A DNA stretch of 64,000 nt from Caballeronia sordidicola (GCF_000729995.1 NZ_JNFG01000032.1:23764-87763); one strand, 5' to 3'. Shown: positions 34,384-43,079, counted from the first letter of the stretch. Numbers and translations: made by a program. Notes: a model not told the origin generated them from the sequence alone.

Positions 34384-34411
34384 CTTGAAATTATCGCGGG
34401 CGACCTCATGT
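34384..34411 (+). promoter_or_regulatory. Heat-shock (sigma-32) promoter of htpG
   Basis: CTTGAAA (34384-34390), a 13-nt spacer, then CCTCATGT (34404-34411). The RpoH consensus is CTTGAAA-N11-16-CCCCATNT; only one -10 base differs. It lies 87 bp upstream of the htpG start codon. Confidence 0.75.
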
Positions 34412-34497
34412 TCCGCAGAATTCGCGCGATGCATTCCGGCTGCATCGTGACCGCTCTAAAAATCCGTCAACATTAGACACAACCAGAGGAACCGACC

Positions 34498-36405
34498 ATG
34501 GCACAAGAAACCATGAGCTTTCAGGCAGAAGTAAAACAACTTCTGCATCTGATGATCCATTCGCTCTACAGCAACAAGGAAATTTTCCTGCGTGAGCTGA
34601 TTTCGAATGCATCGGACGCGGCGGACAAGCTGCGTTTTGAAGCTATCGAAAATAGTGCGCTGTACGAGAACGATCCAGATCTGCGCATCCGCATCTCGTA
34701 CGACAAAGCGGCGCGCACCGTGACTATCGACGACAACGGCATTGGCATGAGCCGCGACGAAGCGATCTCGCATCTCGGCACGATCGCGCGCTCGGGCACG
34801 AAGGAATTCTTCTCGAAACTCTCCGGCGATCAGCAGAAAGACGCAGCGTTGATCGGCCAGTTCGGCGTGGGCTTTTACTCGGGTTTCATCGTCGCCGACA
34901 AGATCACGGTTGAAACGCGCCGTGCCGGTTTGCCGGCAAGCGAAGGCGTGCGCTGGGAAAGCGCGGGCGAAGGCGATTTCGTTGTCGAACAGATCGAGCG
35001 CGCGCAACGCGGTTCGAGCATCACGCTGCATCTGCGTCCGGAAGAAGACGAATTCCTCTCCACGCACAAGCTGAAGTCGATCATCCAGAAGTATTCGGAT
35101 CACGTCGCATTGCCCATCCTGATGAAGAAGGAAGAGTGGGACGCGGAGAAGTCCGAGATGGTCACGAAGGATGAAGACGAGACGGTGAACCAGGCCAGCG
35201 CGCTCTGGACGCGTCCGAAAAGCGATATCACCGACGAGCAATACAAGCAGTTCTATCAGCATCTTTCCCACGATCACGACGATCCGCTCACGTGGACCCA
35301 CAACCGCGTGGAAGGGCGTAGCGAATACACGCAGTTGCTGTATGTGCCGAAACACGCGCCGTTCGATATGTGGAACCGCGATCATAAAGGCGGGTTGAAG
35401 CTGTATGTGAAGCGCGTGTTCATCATGGACGACGCTGAACAACTCGTGCCGGCGTATTTGCGTTTCGTGAAGGGCGTGGTCGATTCGGCTGATTTGCCGC
35501 TGAATGTATCGCGTGAAATCCTGCAGGAAAGCCGCGATGTGAAGGCCATCCGCGAAGGCGTGACGAAGCGCGTTTTGTCGATGCTGGAAGAAGTGGCATC
35601 GTCGTCGGCTGAGGCGACGGACGAAGCCGAGAAAGCCAAGTACACCACTTTCTGGAAAGAGTTCGGCCAGGTGTTCAAGGAAGGCATCGGCGAGGATTAC
35701 GGCAATCGCGAACGGATTGCGAAGCTTGTGCGTTTTGCATCGACGCAATCGGATTCGTCGTCGGAGCAGACCGTGGCGCTTGCCGACTACGTGTCGCGCA
35801 TGAAGCCCGAGCAAACGAAGATCTACTACGTGACCGCCGATACATGGCAGGCCGCGAAGAACAGCCCGCACCTCGAAGTGTTCCGCAAGAAGGGCGTGGA
35901 AGTGCTGTTGCTGACGGATCGTGTCGATGAATGGATGCTCTCGTTCCTCAACGAGTTCGACGGCAAGCCGCTGCAAAGCGTGGCGCGTGGCGACCTGGAT
36001 CTCGGTGCGTTGAATGACGAAGAGAAACAGGCGCAAGAGAAGGTCGGCGAAGAGTTGAAGCCGCTGGTGGAAAGCATGAAGGCTGCGCTGGAAGGGAAGG
36101 CCAAGGATGTGCGCCTGACGTTCCGCCTGACGGATTCGCCTTCTTGTCTGGTTGCCGATGACGGCGACATGAGCGGTTACTTGCAGCGCATGCTGAAGCA
36201 AGCAGGTCAGGCAGCGCCGCAGATGCAGCCGATTCTGGAAGTGAATCCGGAGCATCCGCTGGTCAAGCAGCTTCACGCCGATGACGCGAATTTCGGCGAC
36301 TGGTGTCACCTGCTCTTCGATCAGGCGATGCTGGCCGAAGGTGGATCGCTGGAAGATCCGGCAAGTTTTGTGAAGCGGACGAACGCGTTGTTGCTGGCGC
36401 GCTGA
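34498..36405 (+). CDS. htpG: Chaperone HtpG (bacterial Hsp90)
   Basis: ATP-dependent chaperone of 635 aa. The GHKL ATPase shows FLRELISNASDAADKLRFEAI, IDDNGIGMSRDEAISHLGTIARSGT and GQFGVGFYSGFIVAD. The middle domain carries the catalytic-loop Arg (PLNVSREILQESR), and the C-terminal dimerisation domain ends near ALLLAR. Start ATG 34498 (MAQETMSFQAEVKQLLHLM) follows AGAGGAAC. A sigma-32 promoter upstream and a strong terminator downstream suggest a single-gene heat-shock unit. Confidence 0.97.
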   Translation: MAQETMSFQAEVKQLLHLMIHSLYSNKEIFLRELISNASDAADKLRFEAIENSALYENDPDLRIRISYDKAARTVTIDDNGIGMSRDEAISHLGTIARSGTKEFFSKLSGDQQKDAALIGQFGVGFYSGFIVADKITVETRRAGLPASEGVRWESAGEGDFVVEQIERAQRGSSITLHLRPEEDEFLSTHKLKSIIQKYSDHVALPILMKKEEWDAEKSEMVTKDEDETVNQASALWTRPKSDITDEQYKQFYQHLSHDHDDPLTWTHNRVEGRSEYTQLLYVPKHAPFDMWNRDHKGGLKLYVKRVFIMDDAEQLVPAYLRFVKGVVDSADLPLNVSREILQESRDVKAIREGVTKRVLSMLEEVASSSAEATDEAEKAKYTTFWKEFGQVFKEGIGEDYGNRERIAKLVRFASTQSDSSSEQTVALADYVSRMKPEQTKIYYVTADTWQAAKNSPHLEVFRKKGVEVLLLTDRVDEWMLSFLNEFDGKPLQSVARGDLDLGALNDEEKQAQEKVGEELKPLVESMKAALEGKAKDVRLTFRLTDSPSCLVADDGDMSGYLQRMLKQAGQAAPQMQPILEVNPEHPLVKQLHADDANFGDWCHLLFDQAMLAEGGSLEDPASFVKRTNALLLAR

Positions 36406-36429
36406 TTTCACAGCGGTATAAGAATGTCC

Positions 36430-36456
36430 AAGCGCCCTTCGGGGCGCTTTTTTTTG
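36430..36456 (+). terminator. Terminator of htpG
   Basis: AAGCGCCC-TTCG-GGGCGCTT stem-loop with a UUCG tetraloop followed by eight Ts, 25 bp after the stop codon. Confidence 0.92.
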
Positions 36457-36613
36457 TACGTGACGCGTCCGTGCCGCGTGTGCCTGAAGTGCAAACGTAA
36501 ATCAAAGGCTTGACCCAAAAGTCAGCCCTACGGCGCCGGATCTGATCCGTGCGAGCACGCTTGATGCCACGCCCAGCCTGAGGATCGAAAAAAGTTGAAA
36601 CGCCATTTCGTCA

Positions 36614-36762
36614 TTTCGGATTAGTCGCGTATTTCATTACGTTGAACGTCGACACAATGCGGATGTTTCGGACATTGCCTATTCAGGCAATGTCCTGAAG
36701 CAAACTGCTCGTGGAGCAGCGGATTCCTAATCAAAATATCGCATCCACGGACTAATCCGAAA
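36614..36762 (+). promoter_or_regulatory. Structured 5' leader of the Ig-repeat gene (nested inverted repeats)
   Basis: TTTCGGATTAGTC (36614-36626) is perfectly complementary to GACTAATCCGAAA (36750-36762). Inside, GGACATTGCCT (36670-36680) and AGGCAATGTCC (36685-36695) form an 11-bp hairpin with a 4-nt loop. The right outer arm ends within the AAAGG ribosome-binding site (36761-36765) of the gene starting at 36776, so pairing would hide it. No T-run follows either stem. Confidence 0.55.
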
Positions 36763-36775
36763 AGGTCTTAAAAAT

Positions 36776-38554
36776 ATGTCTACAAACGTTCTGGCTTCAA
36801 ACGCACCCGCAACGCCCAACATGCTCGGCCTGATCGATCACACGTTCAGCAACTATGTGGATTTCGGCTATGGAGCGACTTTGCACGATAGCTCGCCCGG
36901 AATCGTCTTCACGACCGTCATTGGCAACACGTATAGTCTCTACGACAACGGCACGCTGATTGGCACGATGGTTGCCACGAACTCCAATAGTACGAACTGG
37001 ACCGTTCCTTCGACTCTGCAAATCGGTGCGCATGTGCTTACGGTGACGGCGACTGATGCGGCGGGCAACACAAGCGCACCATCGGGTATCGACTTCACGC
37101 TTGCTGCTCCGTTGCCTGCAACGCCGGTCATTGTTGGCATGATCGATCATTCGCTCAACGTGGTCGAACTCACTTCTACTTTGCACGACAGCACGCCCGA
37201 GATTTGCTTCTGGTCCGTCCCTGGCAACACGTATAGTTTCTACGACAACGGCGCATTGATCGGCACAATGGTTGCCACGAAAACGTCTACGAACTGGACC
37301 GTGCCTGCTTTGAAAAACGGTGCGCATGCGCTTACGGTCACGGCGACGGATGCGGCGGGCCACACCAGCGCGCCAGCGGAAATGGCCTTCACGGTCGCTG
37401 TGCCGTTGCCCGCCACGCCCGAAACACTCGGCCTGATCGATCACTCGTTCAGCAACTACGTGGATTTCGGTTATGGCGCGACTTTGCACGACAGCACGCC
37501 AGCGTTTGCCTTCAGGGCGGTTCCCGGCACCACGTATAGCCTGTACGACAACGGCGCGCTGATCGGCACGATGGTTGCCACGAAAGCGGTTACGGCCTGG
37601 ACTGTGCCTGTGGCCCTGAAAAATGGTGCGCACGTGCTTACGGTGACGGCGGCGGATGCGGCGGGCAACACCAGCGCAGCAGCGAGCATTGACTTCAAAG
37701 TCGCTGTTTCGTTGCCTGCTGCGCCCAATACACTCGGCCTGATCGATCATTCGATCAGCAACTATGCGGATTTCGGTTATGGGGCGACTTTGCACGACAG
37801 CACACCCGCGTTCGTCTTCTCGTCCGTTGCTGGTAACACGTATAGCTTGTACGACAACGGCGCGCTGATTGGCACGATGGTCGCCACGAAAGCGGTTACG
37901 GCCTGGACCGTGCCCGAGGCTCTGCAAAATGGAGCGCATGTGCTTACAGTGATGGCGTCAGATGCGGCGGGCAACACTAGCGCAGCGGCGGGTATTGACT
38001 TCACGGTCGCTGTTTCGAGCCAGTCGGCTAGCGACGCCAGTACGCATTTCGCTGTCGGATTGAATGATGCGTTCGTTGCTACCGGCGACCATCAGACTGC
38101 CGACTTGAGCTTCGATCCTGCTGCGTACTTCAAACAGTCGACGGCGCATATTGCGGGCGGCGACACCGGTGTACATACGCTGCACCTCACGGGCAGTCAT
38201 GAGGTCCTGGATCTGACCTCTTTGACCGGCAAGACGGCCACCGCCAAGATTTCGGGTGTGGAAGTTATTGATCTCGGCGGACACTCCAATTCGCTGAACC
38301 TGTCGCTCCTCGATGTGCTGAATCTCGGTCAAACCAACTTGTTCCAGAACGACGGTAACAAGCAAATGGTCGTAAATGGTTCCAACGGCGATACGGTCGA
38401 CTTGTTACATGCGAAGGTTGCGGGCATTGCCGATACCGATTGGCAAACGCATGGCACCGCTGCCGTGGGCGGCGTGACGTACAACGTGTACGAACATGCT
38501 GGCGCGCATACCGAATTGCTGATTCAGCAAAGCGTGCAGGTTGTTGTGCATTAA
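36776..38554 (+). CDS. Bap-like protein with four Ig-type repeats, probable secreted adhesin
   Basis: 592 residues with no Sec signal peptide (MSTNVLASNAPATPNML). Four Ig-like repeats begin at DNA positions 36824, 37133, 37427 and 37733 (98-103 aa each). Each unit holds LGLIDHS, GYGATLHDSTP, TYSLYDNGALIGTMVATK, WTVP and NGAHVLTVTA.DAAGNTSA. Such repeats make up large RTX/Bap adhesins exported by type I secretion. The last 180 residues (DLSFDPAAYF, HTLHLTGSHEVLDLTSLTG, GNKQMVVNGSNGDTVDLL) resemble the calcium-binding, secretion-competent tails of such proteins, which would explain the missing signal peptide. No ABC exporter is in the window. Confidence 0.72.
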   Translation: MSTNVLASNAPATPNMLGLIDHTFSNYVDFGYGATLHDSSPGIVFTTVIGNTYSLYDNGTLIGTMVATNSNSTNWTVPSTLQIGAHVLTVTATDAAGNTSAPSGIDFTLAAPLPATPVIVGMIDHSLNVVELTSTLHDSTPEICFWSVPGNTYSFYDNGALIGTMVATKTSTNWTVPALKNGAHALTVTATDAAGHTSAPAEMAFTVAVPLPATPETLGLIDHSFSNYVDFGYGATLHDSTPAFAFRAVPGTTYSLYDNGALIGTMVATKAVTAWTVPVALKNGAHVLTVTAADAAGNTSAAASIDFKVAVSLPAAPNTLGLIDHSISNYADFGYGATLHDSTPAFVFSSVAGNTYSLYDNGALIGTMVATKAVTAWTVPEALQNGAHVLTVMASDAAGNTSAAAGIDFTVAVSSQSASDASTHFAVGLNDAFVATGDHQTADLSFDPAAYFKQSTAHIAGGDTGVHTLHLTGSHEVLDLTSLTGKTATAKISGVEVIDLGGHSNSLNLSLLDVLNLGQTNLFQNDGNKQMVVNGSNGDTVDLLHAKVAGIADTDWQTHGTAAVGGVTYNVYEHAGAHTELLIQQSVQVVVH

Positions 38555-38604
38555 GACTATTCGACCGTCGCTTGTTGACTAGGCTTGCGCCGAGTCGAAT
38601 GGAA

Positions 38605-38644
38605 TAAAAAGCCGTTCCGGGAATGATCCCGGAACGGCTTTTTT
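38605..38644. terminator. Bidirectional terminator
   Basis: A near-perfect 17-bp stem (AAAAAGCCGTTCCGGGA and its complement) with a 4-nt loop, A-run on the left and T-run on the right. It serves the Ig-repeat gene (plus) and the convergent small gene (minus, stop at 38643). Confidence 0.92.
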
Positions 38645-38900
38645 ACTTCGCTTTTCGTTCCTTGTTCGACTGCGCTACCACCGAGGCCGCGAGCGTCTTG
38701 GTTTCTTTCGAATATTTGTTGCTTTCCAGTACTTGAGCGGCCTTGTGTTCCATTTGCGCGCCCGTCTGATTCAGCGTGTGACTTTGCGATAACGCCGACG
38801 CAGCGAGGCTCTTGGCAATCGCCGACGCCTTCGGATCATGCAACGTATGCGACGCCAGCGTGGCGACGACCTTCGACGTTTGTTTCGTATTGACCGACAT
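38643..38900 (-). CDS. Small Ala/Ser/Lys-rich protein with internal repeat (85 aa)
   Basis: The ATG at 38898-38900 (MSVNTKQTSKVV) has an excellent ribosome-binding site (GAGAGGAAA on the minus strand); a longer frame upstream does not. The protein is basic, helical and soluble, with two related halves: DPKASAIAKSLAASALSQS and YSKETKTLAASVVAQSN. I do not recognise the family. Composition (Ala, Ser, Lys, Gln) and repeats resemble small DNA-binding or stress-type proteins, which is only an impression. Confidence 0.7.
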   Translation of the reverse strand: MSVNTKQTSKVVATLASHTLHDPKASAIAKSLAASALSQSHTLNQTGAQMEHKAAQVLESNKYSKETKTLAASVVAQSNKERKAK

Positions 38901-39048
38901 GCGTTTCCTCTCATGCTTTATAGATGGCCCGCAACAAAATTGCCGCGAGCACCGATCATTTTTCGACCGGTTCACCAGTCTCCCGTGAGCGGCCGCCGAC
39001 ATCTATACGAATCCTCCTATATACGTGTCTGGTTTTATAATCTCGCGC

Positions 39049-39612
39049 ATGCCGAAAAACCTCTCCACGACACAATGGCGCGACCGTCCGCTTCCCACTT
39101 TCACCGCCGATCAGAAGGACTGGCTCACGCGCGGCGGTTCGCTGACCGCTCATTTGCGTGAACTGGGCGATGTCACCGTCGATGTCACCCGCGAGACGGT
39201 CGGGCAGCCGTGGCGGGATGAAGCCGCCGCGCTGGACATCACGCCGCGCACGCCGGTATGGATCCGCGAAGTCGTGTTGCATGTGAACCGCGTGCCGTTC
39301 GTCGCGGCGCACAGCGTGGTGCCGCTCTATGCCAGTTCGGGCGTGTGGCAAGCCATGCGTCGATTAAGGACGCGCCCGCTTGCAGAATTGCTTTATAGCG
39401 ATAGCAGCGTGTGGCGCTCGCCGCTCACGAGCAGAAGGATCGATGCACGCGATCCGCTCTATAAGCTCGCCGCGAGACAAACGCCTCGCGAAAGACCGCA
39501 CGCGTTCGTTGCCCGCCGTTCGGTATTCTTGCGACTCGACGCGCCGTTGATGGTCACCGAATGCTTCTTGCCGGCGCTTTGGTCTTTCCTCGAGCATTGT
39601 GAAAAATGCTGA
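39049..39612 (+). CDS. ubiC: Chorismate--pyruvate lyase
   Basis: Converts chorismate to 4-hydroxybenzoate, the first committed step of ubiquinone synthesis. The start MPKNLSTTQWRDRPLP at 39049 is chosen over a GTG eight codons earlier. The 187-residue cytosolic protein has the family's WLTRGGSLTAHLRELG, VTRETVGQPWRDEAAALDI, PVWIREVVLHVNRVPFVAAHSVVP (holding the conserved Arg) and MRRLRTRPLAELLYSDSSVWRSPL, with Glu (MVTECFLPALW) near the end. Its stop overlaps the next gene by 7 bp, so the three genes here form an operon. Confidence 0.92.
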   Translation: MPKNLSTTQWRDRPLPTFTADQKDWLTRGGSLTAHLRELGDVTVDVTRETVGQPWRDEAAALDITPRTPVWIREVVLHVNRVPFVAAHSVVPLYASSGVWQAMRRLRTRPLAELLYSDSSVWRSPLTSRRIDARDPLYKLAARQTPRERPHAFVARRSVFLRLDAPLMVTECFLPALWSFLEHCEKC

Positions 39613-40079
39613 AAGGCTTTCCCCCCATCGCCGATGACAACACGCACACGCTGATACTCGGCAGTTTCCCGGGTGTCGCGTCGCTCGATGCCGCGCAGTA
39701 TTACGCGCATCCGCGCAACCAGTTCTGGCGGCTGGTGGGTACGGTGATCGACGAGCCTTTAAGCGAGCTTCCCTACGATGAACGCGTGCTGAAGTTACTC
39801 ACACACGGCATCGGCCTATGGGACGTACTCGCAGCCTGCGAGCGCGAAGGCAGCCTGGACACCGCGATCCGCCACGCCAATCCCAACGATTTCGCCTCAT
39901 TCCGCCTGCATGCGCCGCGACTGAAAAAGCTCTGCTTCAACGGCAAAACTTCAGGGCGTTTCGAGCCCGTGATCCGCGCGGCAGGCTATGAAACCCTGGT
40001 CCTGCCGTCGTCGAGTCCGGCGAATGCTATCCTCTCGTTCGATCAAAAATTGCGCATCTGGCGCGACATCCTTAAATGA
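39606..40079 (+). CDS. DNA-deoxyinosine (hypoxanthine) glycosylase, UDG family 6
   Basis: 157-residue base-excision enzyme of the uracil-DNA glycosylase superfamily. Motif 1 is LILGSFPGVASLDAAQYYAHPRNQFW and motif 2 is VLPSSSPANAILSFDQKL. The GSFPG motif and the Asn of HPRNQFW match the HDG group, whose members remove hypoxanthine from deaminated adenine, rather than classical Ung. It overlaps ubiC by 7 bp and the next gene by 4 bp, indicating translational coupling. Combining DNA repair with ubiquinone synthesis is probably a matter of shared expression. Confidence 0.85.
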   Translation: MLKGFPPIADDNTHTLILGSFPGVASLDAAQYYAHPRNQFWRLVGTVIDEPLSELPYDERVLKLLTHGIGLWDVLAACEREGSLDTAIRHANPNDFASFRLHAPRLKKLCFNGKTSGRFEPVIRAAGYETLVLPSSSPANAILSFDQKLRIWRDILK

Positions 40080-40996
40080 CCCAATTAATCAAACGTGCGT
40101 CGGCGGAAGCTCGCGCGTTCGGCAGCAAGCGCCAAGACAAACTCGACAAGCAAGAGAAAAAGCACGGCAAGCGCTCGAAGCGCGAGCGCGACGAGGATCT
40201 CGATGACGCGCCACGCATCGATGTCCCCCGCAAACCGCGCTTCGCGCCCGTGACGTTCTCTGAAGAGGACGGTGTGCGTTTCCTGCATTTCGGCACCGAA
40301 TGGGTGCAGGGCGCAATGCGCCTGAAGAAGCCGAATCACATCGAGCTTGAATACGCCCAGCAGATGATGGCGTGGCTGTTGTTCATCGAAACGCCGAAGC
40401 GCATCGTGCAACTCGGACTGGGTTCTGCCGCGCTGACGAAGTTCGCGCATGCGTTCCTGAAGCGCGCGAAGGTGGAAGCGGTCGAGTTGAACCCGTCCGT
40501 CGTGATTGCGGCGCGCACGATGTTCGAGCTGCCGAACGATGACGCGCGCCTCACCGTGCATGAGCAGGACGCCTACGACTTCGTCAATGACAGTGCGAAT
40601 CACGGCACCATCGGCGCATTGCAGATCGATGTATATGACGCCACCGCGCGCGGCCCCGTGCTCGACAGCACCTCGTTTTATCGCGCGTGCCGCGCTTGCC
40701 TGACGGCGCCGGCGGGCGTGGTGACGGTGAACCTGTTCGGCGATCATCCGAGCTTCGTGCGCAACATGAAGCGCCTGAACGAAGCATTCGATGGCCGCGT
40801 GATCGCGCTGCCCGAAGTTCACGACGGTAATCGCATCGCCATCGCGTTTGCCGGTCCGGAAATCGATGTGCCGTACGCGCAACTTGAAAAGCGCGCGAAG
40901 CTGATCGAGAAAGAATTGAAGCTGCCGGCTCGTCAATGGGTCAAGGGGCTGGCGATCAGCGCAGGCGGGGACGACGCAACCAGCTTTTCTATCTGA
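40076..40996 (+). CDS. Spermidine-synthase-like (Rossmann methyltransferase-fold) protein
   Basis: 306 aa. The first 60 residues are very basic and low-complexity (SKRQDKLDKQEKKHGKRSKRERDEDLDD). The core has a decarboxy-SAM/SAM-binding fold: RIVQLGLGSAALTKFAH, VEAVELNPSVVIAARTMF, LTVHEQDAYDFV and IGALQIDVYDATARGP. These match the SpeE-like superfamily, where the acidic GDA/DVYD motifs bind polyamines; the second Asp (IDVYD) is kept. The basic N-terminus is not typical of true SpeE, so its substrate is open. Overlaps the glycosylase gene by 4 bp (ATGA). Confidence 0.75.
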   Translation: MTQLIKRASAEARAFGSKRQDKLDKQEKKHGKRSKRERDEDLDDAPRIDVPRKPRFAPVTFSEEDGVRFLHFGTEWVQGAMRLKKPNHIELEYAQQMMAWLLFIETPKRIVQLGLGSAALTKFAHAFLKRAKVEAVELNPSVVIAARTMFELPNDDARLTVHEQDAYDFVNDSANHGTIGALQIDVYDATARGPVLDSTSFYRACRACLTAPAGVVTVNLFGDHPSFVRNMKRLNEAFDGRVIALPEVHDGNRIAIAFAGPEIDVPYAQLEKRAKLIEKELKLPARQWVKGLAISAGGDDATSFSI

Positions 40997-41144
40997 TCGC
41001 TAAGGCATCAAGCTAAAGCACTCAAGACGAGATCCGGCGACGAACCCGCTGCCTGAATAGACAAAGCGAAGCCGAAGCGCAGCCGAAGAAACCAGGACCT
41101 TACATCTGGCTATCTTCTGTCATTACGGTTCGGGTTCGCCCTGC

Positions 41145-41172
41145 TTGACCCGCTTTTCTGCGTCCATATACT
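41145..41172 (+). promoter_or_regulatory. Sigma-70 promoter of the DUF3311-mctP operon
   Basis: TTGACC (41145-41150), a 16-nt spacer, then TATACT (41167-41172). In the transcribed leader an 8-bp inverted repeat (AGGCTTTG 41206-41213 / CAAAGCCT 41228-41235) precedes the GAGGAGAG ribosome-binding site at 41263. Confidence 0.6.
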
Positions 41173-41274
41173 CCACGTGTTATTTCGGGGCGCTATATAA
41201 GACTGAGGCTTTGCCGCGAGACCGGCTCAAAGCCTTGGTCTAGCAACATATTTCAAAAGAAAGAGGAGAGCGTC

Positions 41275-41529
41275 ATGGCTCAAGAGGCGGTGACCGCCAG
41301 TGGTCAAGTTCGCAACAAACGGTGGCTCTGGCTGCTGGTTCTTCCGTGGATCGGCGTGGTCTGGGTGCCGTTCTACAACAAGATCGAGCCCGTGCTCATG
41401 GGCTTTCCGTTTTTCTACTGGTACCAGTTGCTCTGGGTGTTGATCAGCGCGGTGATTACGGCCGTGGTCTATGTCAAGACCAAGCCCATCCACGATGTTC
41501 CCAAGCTCACACCCGGGAGCCCGCGATGA
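41275..41529 (+). CDS. DUF3311 small membrane protein
   Basis: 84 aa with two membrane spans (WLWLLVLPWIGVVWVPFYN and YWYQLLWVLISAVITAVVYV) and the PFFYWYQLLW motif of DUF3311. Such proteins are almost always encoded immediately before an SSS-family carboxylate symporter, as here, and are taken as accessory subunits. The stop overlaps the next start (ATGA), so translation is coupled. Strong ribosome-binding site upstream. Confidence 0.92.
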   Translation: MAQEAVTASGQVRNKRWLWLLVLPWIGVVWVPFYNKIEPVLMGFPFFYWYQLLWVLISAVITAVVYVKTKPIHDVPKLTPGSPR

Positions 41530-43079
41530 TGAATTCCACCGCAACCTTCGTCTTCGTCCTGTTTTTTATCGGCGTGACGATCCTTGGCTTCGTGGCCGCT
41601 CACTGGCGCAAGGCCGATCTCGGACAACTCGATGAATGGGGTCTCGGCGGCCGTCGCTTCGGCACGATCGTCACGTGGTTCCTGCTCGGCGGTGACCTTT
41701 ATACGGCGTACACGTTCGTCGCAGTTCCCGCGCTCGTGTTCGGCGCAGGGGCGACCGGTTTCTTCGCGTTGCCGTACACCATCCTGATCTATCCGTTCGC
41801 GTTCGTGGTGTTCCCGAAGCTCTGGGCGATCTCGAAGAAATTCGGCTACGTCACCGCTGCCGACTTTGTGCACGCTCGCTACAACAGCCGCATGCTGGCG
41901 TTGGCTATTGCCGTGACGGGGATCATTGCGACGATGCCGTACATCGCGTTGCAGCTTGTCGGTATTGAAGTGGTGATCGGCGCGCTTGGTTTCGATACGA
42001 CCGGGTTCATCGGCGACCTGCCGCTGATCATCGCGTTCGCGATTCTCGCGGCCTACACGTACACCTCAGGCCTGCGCGCGCCGGCCATGATCGCGGTCGT
42101 GAAGGACGTGCTGATCTACATCACGATCATCGCCGCCATGATCATCATCCCGGCACAGCTCGGCGGTTTCGGCGCGATCTTCGCTCACGTCGATCCGGCG
42201 AAAATCCTGCTGAAGGCACCGGACGCATCGAGCCTGAACGGCTACAGCGCGTATGCCACATTAGCGGTCGGGTCGGCGCTTGCGCTGTTCCTGTATCCGC
42301 ACTCGGTGACGGCGGTGTTGTCGTCGAAGTCGGGCAACACGATCCGCCGCAACATGGCGCTGCTGCCGGCGTATTCGCTGGTGCTCGGCTTGCTCGCGTT
42401 GCTGGGCTACATGGCGCTGGCATCGGGCGTGAAGGACATGCCGGAATTCGCTCCGTACTTCAAGGCGTACGGTTCGAATTTCGCCGTCCCGGCATTGTTC
42501 CTGCACTTCTTCCCGTCGTGGTTCGTGGGCGTGGCGTTTGCAGCCATCGGGATTGGCGCGCTGGTTCCGGCGGCCATCATGTCGATTGCAGCCGCCAACC
42601 TGTACACGCGCAACGTGCATAAAGAGTTCGTGAACAAGAGCATGACGCCGGAGCAGGAAACCAACGTCGCGAAGCTGGTGTCGCTGCTGGTGAAGGTCGG
42701 CGCGGTTGTGTTTATTCTTGCATTGCCGCTGACCTACGCGATCCAGCTGCAACTGCTTGGCGGGATCTGGATTATCCAGACGCTGCCGGCGCTGGTGCTC
42801 GGTCTGTACACACGGGTTCTCGATCACCGTGGCTTGCTGATCGGCTGGGCTGCCGGCATTGCGACGGGAACGTGGATGGCGATATCGCTGAAACTGGCTG
42901 GCTCGATCTTCACGATCCATCTGTTCGGCTATGCGATTCCCGGCTACGCCGCGGTATGGGCGCTGGTCGTGAACCTGGTGGTATCGATCGTGGTGAGTAT
43001 TCTGGTGCGCGTGATCGGTCTACAGCGTTCGCATGACCATACGAGCCCCGAGGATTATCTCGACGTCGCGGAAACCTGA
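41526..43079 (+). CDS. Sodium:solute symporter, MctP-like monocarboxylate transporter
   Basis: 517 aa with about 13 membrane spans, starting MMNSTATFVFVLFFIG. It has the SSS family hallmarks: DEWGLGGRRFGTIVTWFLLGGDLYTAYTFVAVPALVFGAG, the YVTAADFVHARYNSR segment and a FAAIGIGALVPAAIMSIAAANLYTRNV helix near the sodium site. The preceding DUF3311 gene and the W.LGGR..G sequence fit the MctP group, which imports lactate, pyruvate and alanine in rhizobia and Ralstonia relatives. The exact substrate cannot be read from sequence. A terminator follows. Confidence 0.9.
   Translation: MMNSTATFVFVLFFIGVTILGFVAAHWRKADLGQLDEWGLGGRRFGTIVTWFLLGGDLYTAYTFVAVPALVFGAGATGFFALPYTILIYPFAFVVFPKLWAISKKFGYVTAADFVHARYNSRMLALAIAVTGIIATMPYIALQLVGIEVVIGALGFDTTGFIGDLPLIIAFAILAAYTYTSGLRAPAMIAVVKDVLIYITIIAAMIIIPAQLGGFGAIFAHVDPAKILLKAPDASSLNGYSAYATLAVGSALALFLYPHSVTAVLSSKSGNTIRRNMALLPAYSLVLGLLALLGYMALASGVKDMPEFAPYFKAYGSNFAVPALFLHFFPSWFVGVAFAAIGIGALVPAAIMSIAAANLYTRNVHKEFVNKSMTPEQETNVAKLVSLLVKVGAVVFILALPLTYAIQLQLLGGIWIIQTLPALVLGLYTRVLDHRGLLIGWAAGIATGTWMAISLKLAGSIFTIHLFGYAIPGYAAVWALVVNLVVSIVVSILVRVIGLQRSHDHTSPEDYLDVAET

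Noticed and set aside
34456..36411. 651-codon open frame antisense to htpG
   Set aside because: Again a codon-bias shadow: repetitive Arg/His/Leu translation, no motif, fully covered by htpG.
36670..36695. Hairpin upstream of the Ig-repeat gene considered as a terminator of htpG
   Set aside because: htpG already has a strong terminator at 36430-36456, and this hairpin has no T-run.
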